From Promethearchaeota archaeon (lineage in GTDB: Archaea; Asgardarchaeota; Lokiarchaeia; Sigyniarchaeales; SOKP01), in assembly GCA_030615145.1 (NCBI GenBank), contig JAUWZT010000084.1, positions 1-13,222 of the forward strand: 13,222 bases of DNA. The letters run 5' to 3'. The position numbers and the translations under genes were made by a program. The notes beneath the pieces were generated by a model. It worked only from the letters and a program-made list of their open reading frames with translations. It was not told the DNA's origin and did not search any database. Positions 1-5,903 of this stretch are shown here, piece after piece; positions within the stretch are counted from its first letter, which is position 1; each line of letters begins with the position of its first letter.

Positions 1-831
1 GTCCTTAACCTTATGATTTAATAAGATTTTCCGATCTTCTGAAGGACAGCCCATTACTTTTCTGAATGTATTTAACGATCTCCTGAATGTATGACACGTT
101 ACATTTTTCTTAATCTTTAAATCTTTTAACACGTGCTTTAAATATTGATTAAACTGTCTTTCTGTATATCGTTTTGAATGGCTTGATAAAAATAAAGCTT
201 CCGTTTCGATGTTTTTTAATTTTCTTTCGTTAATATATAGTTCTAGAAAAGTAGTTAGTTCTTTTGATATATAATAAGCTTTTTTCCCAGCTTTTCCTAT
301 GGTTGTAATATATCTTTTTTTCTTATTAACACCATTATAATCAATATTAATCAATTCTCCTTTTCGCATCCCCGTTTCAGTAAAAATCCTGAATATAAGA
401 TAATATTTGAAGTTTCTAAGTTTTATGTAATCTAGAATTGAATCGATCTCTTCTATGCTCATGACCACGTTTTTGTTTGTTTTGGGTTCTTTATGAACGA
501 TCCCGTTCCAATTTATTGAATGTTTTGGAATTACTACAATAAAATTATATTTCCTATAATATTCCATAGTAAAGTTAAGAAAACTTATCAAGAGCGTCCA
601 TTTGGTCTTTTTACTACTTAGGCTTAGTTCTTTCGTTTGTTTTAAATGATTGAAATAATCGATTAATACGTCTGTCGTAATTTCAAAAATGTGTCCTGGA
701 TAATTAAAATATTTTGGTTTTAGACCAAAAAAAGCATTTAATGTCGATTTTCTGGTTTTAACCGATTGTTTTGAATGTTGATAATGGTTTAAATATTTTT
801 CAATTATTTCTTTATTTTCAGGCACGTTCAT
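1..831 (-). CDS. Tyrosine recombinase (integrase), 3' end cut off by window edge
   Basis: The frame is open without a stop from the ATG at 831 to the window edge, giving 277 residues. Residues 1 to about 118 look like a SAM-like core-binding domain, and the rest is the catalytic domain. Visible catalytic residues are R156 in TGMRKGEL (box I), a lysine in the beta-hairpin TIGKAGKK (K180 or K183), H247 and R250 in HTFR (box II), and H273 in LLNHK. The tyrosine nucleophile is expected about ten residues further on, outside the window. Such enzymes cut and rejoin DNA at attachment sites through a 3'-phosphotyrosine intermediate. The start overlaps the stop of the preceding gene as ATGA, and a GGGAGG ribosome-binding site lies 11 bases upstream, so the two genes are probably co-translated. 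Alternatives are an archaeal Xer-like resolvase or a solitary chromosomal recombinase. The family call is firm but the role as an element integrase is inferred. Confidence 0.88.
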   Translation of the reverse strand, partial: MNVPENKEIIEKYLNHYQHSKQSVKTRKSTLNAFFGLKPKYFNYPGHIFEITTDVLIDYFNHLKQTKELSLSSKKTKWTLLISFLNFTMEYYRKYNFIVVIPKHSINWNGIVHKEPKTNKNVVMSIEEIDSILDYIKLRNFKYYLIFRIFTETGMRKGELINIDYNGVNKKKRYITTIGKAGKKAYYISKELTTFLELYINERKLKNIETEALFLSSHSKRYTERQFNQYLKHVLKDLKIKKNVTCHTFRRSLNTFRKVMGCPSEDRKILLNHKVKD

Positions 832-1334
832 TTGAGTTTAAACCTCCCTTTACTTGTCATTTCTATTGTTTTTTCGCACTGCAATTCGGATATTGTCAAA
901 AAGACCACGTCTTTATCGAAATTTGTTTTTTCTACGATTTCTTTTGGACTTAACGAAGGATACGCTTTAAATAAGTTAAGAATAGTGTTTTTAACTTCTG
1001 GATCAGGTATCATTGAAAACTTCTTAATTAATGTTAATGTTTTGTTCATTTCTCCTAAGATGTTTTGGTTTTCCATTTGTATTTTTTGTAATTCTAATAT
1101 TTTCTTAGTTCTTTTTGATAGCTTTTCTAATGCGGATGAATTTAACGAAGGTTTTGCAAACATTTCAGGATTCTTTAATTTTCTAAGGTATTCAAAAGTA
1201 GCTGTTCTCATAAGGTTAGAAGCGTTTGTATGTTCTTTCTTGGCTATTTCTTGGATTAGTTCTTTTTCTTTTTCTGATAACGATACTTGGATAAATATTC
1301 TTTTCTTTTCTTTCTTTTCTTGTTTTTCATTCAT
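828..1334 (-). CDS. Small DNA-binding protein, RHH-like N-terminus and winged-helix-like C-terminus
   Basis: This 168-residue protein has no family I can name. After a lysine/glutamate-rich N-terminus, residues 12-53 (IFIQVSLSEKEKELI, then a second helix NASNLMRTATFEYLRKL) have the strand-helix-helix pattern of ribbon-helix-helix proteins. Residues about 68-106 are charged and heptad-like, suggesting a coiled coil. Residues about 110-166 (EVKNTILNLFKAYPSLSPKEIVEKT, ending in a short hairpin) look like a winged helix-turn-helix. An AAGGAG site sits 10 bases before the ATG, and a TATA-like box lies at about 1389-1396. The stop overlaps the integrase start by ATGA. The arrangement suggests an accessory or regulatory partner of the recombinase, such as an excision factor, autorepressor or recombination architectural protein. 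That role is inference, and both fold calls come from pattern reading rather than database matches. Confidence 0.75.
   Translation of the reverse strand: MNEKQEKKEKKRIFIQVSLSEKEKELIQEIAKKEHTNASNLMRTATFEYLRKLKNPEMFAKPSLNSSALEKLSKRTKKILELQKIQMENQNILGEMNKTLTLIKKFSMIPDPEVKNTILNLFKAYPSLSPKEIVEKTNFDKDVVFLTISELQCEKTIEMTSKGRFKLK
843..848 (-). promoter_or_regulatory. Ribosome-binding site for the integrase
   Basis: GGGAGG on the minus strand lies inside the end of the upstream gene, 11 bases before the integrase ATG at 831. It supports that ATG as the true start and re-initiation at the ATGA overlap. Confidence 0.7.
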
Positions 1335-1344
1335 TTTTTTTAAT

Positions 1345-1350
1345 CTCCTT
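1345..1350 (-). promoter_or_regulatory. Ribosome-binding site for the RHH/winged-helix gene
   Basis: AAGGAG on the minus strand, 10 bases before the ATG at 1334. It fixes the start of the 168-residue protein. Confidence 0.7.
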
Positions 1351-1388
1351 TTTTGTAAATTTTCTTAAGATCCTAGATTTGTTTCAGA

Positions 1389-1396
1389 CATATAAA
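1389..1396 (-). promoter_or_regulatory. TATA-like box of the regulator-integrase pair
   Basis: TTTATATG on the minus strand. Transcription starting about 26 bases downstream, near 1367, would leave a leader of about 33 bases that contains the AAGGAG site. This fits an archaeal TBP/TFB promoter. The call comes from sequence alone. Confidence 0.45.
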
Positions 1397-1405
1397 TGTT
1401 ATGAT

Positions 1406-1412
1406 AAAAAAA
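1406..1412 (-). terminator. Oligo-T tract after the 383-residue gene
   Basis: Seven consecutive T on the minus strand, 60 bases after the stop of the 383-residue gene and just before the TATA-like box of the next gene. Archaeal RNA polymerase terminates at such tracts, so the two genes are probably separate transcription units. Confidence 0.35.
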
Positions 1413-1471
1413 GGAATAAGTTCAGTTTCACGATCCTTCTATTCTTAAGTATTATAATAAATTGAATAAAT

Positions 1472-2623
1472 TTAGGTTTCAATATCAAATGTAACCTCAA
1501 GGTATTCATATTTGGAATTAAGTAATTTTAGTATCTTATTAACAAAAAAATTTAGGTTTTCTGAGTGTATTAGCTTTTCTTCTGCTTGCTCGAGGTAAAA
1601 CTCGTGAATCATCTTCCTTGTGTCATCTGGCCCATTAATATTAAGAAAATTTACCCAATGTTTGGAAAATCTGCATAACTTTATTAACGTTTTATCAGGA
1701 TATTTAGATTTATCAAAAATGAGATCATTGTATCTCTTTATGGCTTCACTAACTCTTTTAAGATAATCCGCTATAGCAAATGAATAGCGGCACAAACTTA
1801 TTAAATTAGATGTAGTTCTTGTATTTCGTGTATTTGCTGCTTGTTCAAAAGATGACAATGCTTCTAACCATTCTTCTTTATGAGAGCCATCGATTCCGTT
1901 ATTCACCATTGCTACATTTATAATATCGCTCAAATCTACGTCATGACCTCTTTTAATTTTTTTATCAAATATTTGTTTAAGGCTTGACCCTTCAAGATAG
2001 CTCCCCGCCCCAAAATCAAGTAATTGATTAAGGTTGTTTGCAGCAAATAATGTTTCACGCCTAAATTCTTTAGTGTTAGGATTATTCCATTCAATTGTTT
2101 TTTCCCATTCTCCTGTATTTTTATTTTTTATGAAGCTACAATCTCTCAATGTTGAATCCAATAAAATTATCTGAAACATCCAAAAATCAATGTCGTCTGT
2201 GAATCTTTTCCTTCTCCAATCTCTCGTAGTATACTTACCTAAATAGAGTTTCAATGTACCCCTAACTAAAGAAAATTTTCCTTGTTTTAACGCATCGCGG
2301 GCTAATTCACAATAATGGTGATTAGGATCATTTGAACATTCTTCTAGTTTCTTAAGAATTTTACGAGCTTCTTCAGCTATAATATCACAGGGGATACTTC
2401 CATCGGAAGGATAAGCTCTTGACCCTCCTTCAATAAAATTTTCAAAAAGTTCAAAATAATTTTCTGGAATCGAATACCAAGGATTCTTAAAAGCAGCTTT
2501 ACTAAAAATGTAATGAGTAAAACCGCTATCGTCTTTCCATGTTTTGTCTAATAGGGGTGAAACATCTCTGAGGTTATCTCCTTTTTTTACTGCGTCGGCT
2601 TTTATATCCCAAATTCCATTCAT
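1472..2623 (-). CDS. Unrecognised 383-residue protein, possibly an AbiEii-like nucleotidyltransferase
   Basis: I do not recognise a clear family. Three blocks, in this order, resemble nucleotidyltransferase-fold proteins of the AbiEii/DUF1814 kind. RGTLKLYLG (121-129) stands where a glycine-rich GG/GS motif would be. RFTDDIDFW (140-148) carries a D-x-D pair like the metal-binding aspartates. KKIKRGHDVDLSDI (221-234) recalls the conserved K..R..KD..D segment near the end of the catalytic domain. The first glycine motif is degenerate, having GT in place of GG or GS. The N-terminal 100 residues and the helical C-terminal 130 residues match nothing I know. There is no signal peptide or membrane segment. 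It starts at ATG 2623 with only a weak AGGA upstream. It faces the zinc-ribbon gene divergently and precedes the regulator-integrase pair, so it may be element cargo. The enzymatic call is a hypothesis; that it encodes a protein is well supported. Confidence 0.7.
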   Translation of the reverse strand: MNGIWDIKADAVKKGDNLRDVSPLLDKTWKDDSGFTHYIFSKAAFKNPWYSIPENYFELFENFIEGGSRAYPSDGSIPCDIIAEEARKILKKLEECSNDPNHHYCELARDALKQGKFSLVRGTLKLYLGKYTTRDWRRKRFTDDIDFWMFQIILLDSTLRDCSFIKNKNTGEWEKTIEWNNPNTKEFRRETLFAANNLNQLLDFGAGSYLEGSSLKQIFDKKIKRGHDVDLSDIINVAMVNNGIDGSHKEEWLEALSSFEQAANTRNTRTTSNLISLCRYSFAIADYLKRVSEAIKRYNDLIFDKSKYPDKTLIKLCRFSKHWVNFLNINGPDDTRKMIHEFYLEQAEEKLIHSENLNFFVNKILKLLNSKYEYLEVTFDIET

Positions 2624-2771
2624 TGAAGAATCCTGCTTAATATTTAATAAAAATAAGAAATTTTTGAAATTATTATTAAATTAAACTTTGTTATGTTTAA
2701 AAAGGTAAAAATTATTTTTAAAAATTCTTTTTATAATATAATATAATTTATATAACCATTTTTGCAAGAAT
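2624..2771. promoter_or_regulatory. Divergent promoter region
   Basis: This 148-base, extremely AT-rich gap separates two genes transcribed outwards. For the plus-strand gene a TATA-like TTTATATAA lies at about 2748-2756, close enough to the ATG at 2772 to suggest a leaderless transcript, and there is no purine-rich ribosome-binding site. For the minus-strand gene an AT-rich TATA-like stretch lies near 2640-2650. A shared operator is possible, but I see no clear inverted repeat. Confidence 0.5.
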
Positions 2772-3449
2772 ATGAATAATTTCTTTTCAGTTTTTACATA
2801 TACTCCTTGGGATAATCTTAATACAAAGTTGTTGACTGAAGTCAAGTTACTATCACTTAAAAGCATAACCAAAACGTTTCCCGTAATTGAACCAGAATTT
2901 TTTGATGATTTACTTTCAAACTTGTATAATTTCAAGCATTATTCATGGGTTCAATGTATTAAAAGAATTGTCGGTCCTAATAATGAAGATTACGATATAG
3001 CCCCTTGGAATTTCATATGGGCAATGGATAATGAAGGAAGAATTTTTCAATTCTTAATTCAAAAAGAGAAAAATGAATTTAAAGACTTACAAGCAATATT
3101 AGCAGCTTTAGCCCCTCCAGAATTAGGTAAATTGTTCAATCAATATAAAGAAGGAGCCATATCAAGAACTTTATCTTTACTAAATAATCCAAAAAAGATG
3201 AAATTTTTAATAGTTTTAGCACCTAAAGGTAAATCAATCGCTGAGGAACAACAATTAATTCAAGTGGATAAAAAAACGTTAGAAAAATTAAAACATATTA
3301 ATAAACTAAAGCAAATACCTAACATAAAGGGCCAATGGTTCCCTACATCTGAAGTAAATTGTCCAATTTGTAAGGGGCCATTAACAGAGATAAGTGATTA
3401 TAAAGTTGGATTCGTGTGTCCACGATGTGGATTTAAAAAAGTGAAGTAA
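2772..3449 (+). CDS. Zinc-ribbon protein of unknown function
   Basis: A 225-residue protein. The C-terminal part carries one zinc ribbon: C197-P-I-C200, then C216-P-R-C219 followed by glycine, the usual knuckle pattern. The N-terminal 190 residues mix alpha and beta segments and contain tryptophans at 59, 79, 83 and 189. There is no signal peptide or membrane segment. I cannot assign the N-terminal domain to a family. A terminal ribbon of this kind is common in archaeal nucleic-acid-binding or transcription-associated proteins, so a role on DNA or RNA is plausible but unproven. It seems to be monocistronic, with its own TATA-like box and a short T tract after the stop. The opposite-strand neighbour is the 383-residue protein of the accessory block, so this gene may mark the element boundary or belong to the element. 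Confidence 0.75.
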   Translation: MNNFFSVFTYTPWDNLNTKLLTEVKLLSLKSITKTFPVIEPEFFDDLLSNLYNFKHYSWVQCIKRIVGPNNEDYDIAPWNFIWAMDNEGRIFQFLIQKEKNEFKDLQAILAALAPPELGKLFNQYKEGAISRTLSLLNNPKKMKFLIVLAPKGKSIAEEQQLIQVDKKTLEKLKHINKLKQIPNIKGQWFPTSEVNCPICKGPLTEISDYKVGFVCPRCGFKKVK

Positions 3450-3455
3450 AACTAA

Positions 3456-3461
3456 TTTTTT
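3456..3461 (+). terminator. Oligo-T tract after the zinc-ribbon gene
   Basis: Six T in a row, seven bases after the stop codon, in a T-rich stretch. A weak archaeal-style termination signal. Confidence 0.3.
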
Positions 3462-3530
3462 ATTAAAACCTTTAATAATGATTTTTATTACATGATGTGA
3501 TCTATAACTTATTATTGAACCTAAATATAA

Positions 3531-3536
3531 AAGGAG
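3531..3536 (+). promoter_or_regulatory. Ribosome-binding site of the glycerol kinase gene
   Basis: AAGGAG ends 12 bases before the ATG at 3549. This is a good match to the 16S rRNA tail and supports that start. The AT-rich ATATAAAAG beside it is too close to act as the TATA box of a leadered transcript, so the promoter is probably further upstream. Confidence 0.6.
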
Positions 3537-3548
3537 AATTTTCCAACT

Positions 3549-5087
3549 ATGTTTGTTGCAGCTTTAGACCTAGGAACTACGGGATGTAGGACATTTATAT
3601 TTGATATAACCGGATCTATTTTATCAAGTGATTATCAAGAGTGGGAGAGCTTTTATCCAATACCTTCATATGTGGAGCAAGATGCAAACTTATGGTGGGA
3701 ATCAATTAAAAAAACCATTGAAGTAGCCATAAAAAAGAGTGGAATCGACAAATCAGAAATTGTTAGTCTTTCCGTAACAAACCAACGAGAAACAATCGTA
3801 CCTGTTGATAAGGAAGGAACCCCATTACATAACGCATTAGTTTGGCAAGATAGACGGACAACTAAACAAGTAGAGTTTATAAAAAATAAAATAGGAATAG
3901 ATAAAATTTATAGTACTACGGGTTTAACAATAGATCCGTATTTTTCAGCTACAAAGATTCTTTGGTTTAAAGACGAAAAACCAGATATCTATCAGAAAAC
4001 ACACAAATTCTTGCTAGTTTCAGATTTTATAATCCATAAACTAACTGGACAATATGTTAGTGATTTTAGTAATTTAAGTAGAACAATGTTATTTGATATA
4101 AATAAACTCAAATATTCAGAAGATATTTCCTCTGAGTTAGAAATAGATTTGGATAAAATGCCAGATGCCATTGAAAGCGGAGTTGATATAGGGGAGATCG
4201 TTACAGAAGAGACTTTATTCGATAAAAAAACCTTGGTTATTACAGGCGCGGGAGACCAACAAGCAGCAGCCCTAGGAGTGGGCGTCGTCTCTCCGGGGAG
4301 AATAAAATTAACGACCGGAACTGGAAGCTTTATTTTAGCTTATTTGGAAAAACCCAATTTCGATCCCCAAAAGCGAGTATTATGTAGTTGTCACGCAATC
4401 CCGGGGGTTTGGATCCAAGAAGCGAGTATTTTTACAAGTGGGGCTTTTCTAAGGTGGTTTAGGGACCAACTCGGAAAAGAAGAAAGCATAGTAGCGGAAG
4501 AACATAATCAAGATCCTTACGTAATTCTAACGGAAGAAGCTGAAAAATCACCTATTGGTGCTAATGGGCTATTAGCAATCCCCCACTTAGTTGGTGCTGG
4601 AGCGCCGCATTGGAATCCATATGCGAGAGGTATAATTTATGGTTTATCTTTAGGTCATAAAAGAAGAGATATCGTTAGAGCGATTCTTGAAGGAGTAGCA
4701 TTTGAAGTTAAAAAGAATATTGAAGTTTTTAGAAAGCTAGGGATTGAAACAAAAGAATTAAGGCTAACTGGAGGGGGTTCTCGCTCAGATTTTTGGAATC
4801 AAATGTATTCCGATGTATTAGGTGTAACATGCGTCAGAAATGTTATTGAAGAGGCTACATCGTTAGGAGCGGCAATATTAGCGGCTACGGGAGCGGGTTT
4901 GTTTTCAGATATTGCTAAAGCTGCCGAAAATGTGTGTAAAGTAGATAATAAATGGAATCCTGATTTAAACCGACAGGAGTTTTATCAAGATATTTACCAA
5001 TTATCGAATGATTTATACAAGCTTTTAAATGAGAAAAATTTTTACAGAACTTACTTTAATACGCTTCAAAATAAAAAATCTGATTAA
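3549..5087 (+). CDS. glpK: Glycerol kinase (FGGY family)
   Basis: Transfers the ATP phosphate to glycerol to give sn-glycerol 3-phosphate in the cytoplasm. The 512 residues match the family's usual length of about 500. The N-terminal half has the phosphate-1 motif LDLGTTGCRTFIFD (7-20). The glycerol-contact residues of the E. coli enzyme are all recognisable: R80-E81 in TNQRET, the VWQDRR segment at 98-103, Y131 in DPYFSATK, and D236 in AGDQQAA. The C-terminal half has TGTGSF (256-261), the APHWNPYARG segment (352-361) and LTGGGSRSDFW (406-416), which is the FGGY ATP-binding signature region. No glycerol facilitator or glycerol-3-phosphate dehydrogenase gene adjoins it. In an archaeon the product would feed catabolism via dihydroxyacetone phosphate, or possibly lipid metabolism. 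Related xylulokinase-like FGGY kinases are the main alternative, but the glycerol-site residues argue against them. Confidence 0.85.
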   Translation: MFVAALDLGTTGCRTFIFDITGSILSSDYQEWESFYPIPSYVEQDANLWWESIKKTIEVAIKKSGIDKSEIVSLSVTNQRETIVPVDKEGTPLHNALVWQDRRTTKQVEFIKNKIGIDKIYSTTGLTIDPYFSATKILWFKDEKPDIYQKTHKFLLVSDFIIHKLTGQYVSDFSNLSRTMLFDINKLKYSEDISSELEIDLDKMPDAIESGVDIGEIVTEETLFDKKTLVITGAGDQQAAALGVGVVSPGRIKLTTGTGSFILAYLEKPNFDPQKRVLCSCHAIPGVWIQEASIFTSGAFLRWFRDQLGKEESIVAEEHNQDPYVILTEEAEKSPIGANGLLAIPHLVGAGAPHWNPYARGIIYGLSLGHKRRDIVRAILEGVAFEVKKNIEVFRKLGIETKELRLTGGGSRSDFWNQMYSDVLGVTCVRNVIEEATSLGAAILAATGAGLFSDIAKAAENVCKVDNKWNPDLNRQEFYQDIYQLSNDLYKLLNEKNFYRTYFNTLQNKKSD

Positions 5088-5090
5088 AGC

Positions 5091-5110
5091 TTTTACTTCT
5101 TTATATTTTC
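5091..5110 (+). terminator. T-rich tract after glpK
   Basis: An uneven run rich in T begins three bases after the stop codon and contains two groups of four T. It is consistent with archaeal intrinsic termination, but no T run is longer than four. Confidence 0.3.
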
Positions 5111-5154
5111 CCTAAAAGTATACGATAATAATCAATTTTAAATATTTAGAATGC

Positions 5155-5161
5155 TATAAAT
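5155..5161 (+). promoter_or_regulatory. TATA-like box of the membrane-protein gene
   Basis: TATAAAT centred about 25 bases before the GTG at 5182. The spacing fits a leaderless transcript and supports the GTG as the start, since no ribosome-binding site precedes it. Confidence 0.4.
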
Positions 5162-5181
5162 CTTTTAAATAAAATAATTTA

Positions 5182-5817
5182 GTGAAAAAATTGGAAGAAT
5201 ATCAACCTAGTCCAATGACTGAACCTAGACCAAAAGTTGAATATAATAAAGCTCAAAGAATTACTGCTACAGTATTTTATGTTTTAATCGTTGCATCATG
5301 TTTAGTAATTATTGGAGGTGGAGTTTATTCACTTGGAGATTTTATTACTCCTACTGGTAAAATGGAAGCATTTTTAGCATTAAATCTCGGTTACCAAATA
5401 GCTATTATAGGGTCATTCTTAGCAGGTTTATTTTTTCTTCTGATTTTCTTTTTTGGGTTGTTTAAAAAAGGCCGGAAATGGATATTAAGAATTGCATTTA
5501 AGAGAAGGGAAGTCGAAGAACAATATAAGAATAGAATAAATGTAAAAATTGTTGCTGGTGGGTTATTATTGAGTATAATTGCAATTATTATTGGAGCAGT
5601 ATATGCCGTTATTGAAGAAATTTTATTGGGTTCTCCTAGTGGTTCACCACTTTCAGGTCTATTGAGTTCCTTTTCAATAGGGAATTGGGTGTTATTTATA
5701 GGAATTTCATTATTACTTATTTCATTTACTGGACTTTTTCTGATTTACTTTTGGAAAAATGGGTATATCGTGATACTTAAAATTATGGGTACATTAGAAA
5801 AAGAAGAAAATGAATAA
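5182..5817 (+). CDS. Four-helix integral membrane protein of unknown function
   Basis: A 211-residue protein that starts at GTG. Four hydrophobic segments are clear: about 28-51, 70-94, 122-145 and 167-191. A short charged N-terminal tail precedes the first. Between helices two and three lies a strongly basic cytoplasmic-looking loop, KKGRKWILRIAFKRREVEEQ (95-114). Between helices three and four lies a small serine/glycine/proline-rich loop around 150-165. The C-terminus ends in acidic residues. The positive charges next to helices two and three suggest that both termini and the central loop face the cytoplasm. I recognise no transporter or enzyme motif. It sits alone between glpK and the HerA-type gene with gaps of 94 and 86 bases. 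It could be a lineage-specific membrane protein. Nothing in its sequence links it to glycerol transport. Confidence 0.7.
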   Translation: MKKLEEYQPSPMTEPRPKVEYNKAQRITATVFYVLIVASCLVIIGGGVYSLGDFITPTGKMEAFLALNLGYQIAIIGSFLAGLFFLLIFFFGLFKKGRKWILRIAFKRREVEEQYKNRINVKIVAGGLLLSIIAIIIGAVYAVIEEILLGSPSGSPLSGLLSSFSIGNWVLFIGISLLLISFTGLFLIYFWKNGYIVILKIMGTLEKEENE

Positions 5818-5837
5818 ACTTCATGAAATTAAAAAAC

Positions 5838-5851
5838 TTTTCTTTATTTTT
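5838..5851 (+). terminator. T-rich tract after the membrane-protein gene
   Basis: A nearly pure T stretch, interrupted by one C and one A, about 20 bases after the stop codon. A plausible archaeal terminator before the separate herA promoter. Confidence 0.35.
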
Positions 5852-5889
5852 ACAGTTATTTAAATCAGTAAATTCTCCCTCTTATCTTA

Positions 5890-5898
5890 TTTTTATTA
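5890..5898 (+). promoter_or_regulatory. TATA-like box of the HerA-type gene
   Basis: TTTTTATTA centred near 5894. Transcription 26 bases later would begin at about 5920, just before the in-frame ATG at 5922 and after the GTG at 5904. The box therefore hints at a leaderless start at the ATG, six residues shorter than the longest frame. Confidence 0.35.
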
Positions 5899-5903
5899 AT
5901 TAA

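Noticed and set aside
64..98. Repeated CTGAATGTAT within the integrase
   Set aside because: It encodes the two TFR repeats of HTFRRSLNTFRK around the catalytic H-x-x-R, so it is protein-coding coincidence and not a recombination site.
828..1334. AbiEi-type antitoxin identity for the small DNA-binding protein
   Set aside because: AbiEi has its winged helix at the N-terminus and lies directly with abiEii, whereas here the winged-helix-like part is C-terminal, an RHH-like head is present, and an apparent terminator and promoter separate it from the 383-residue gene.
832..1368. Long plus-strand open frame opposite the RHH/winged-helix gene
   Set aside because: Its product is phenylalanine- and serine-rich with no domain, it has no ribosome-binding site, and the minus-strand frame has good start signals and sensible domains.
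2681..2935. An 84-residue minus-strand open frame across the divergent gap
   Set aside because: It overlaps the start of the zinc-ribbon gene, and its tail is low-complexity Phe/Tyr/Lys sequence translated from the AT-rich promoter.
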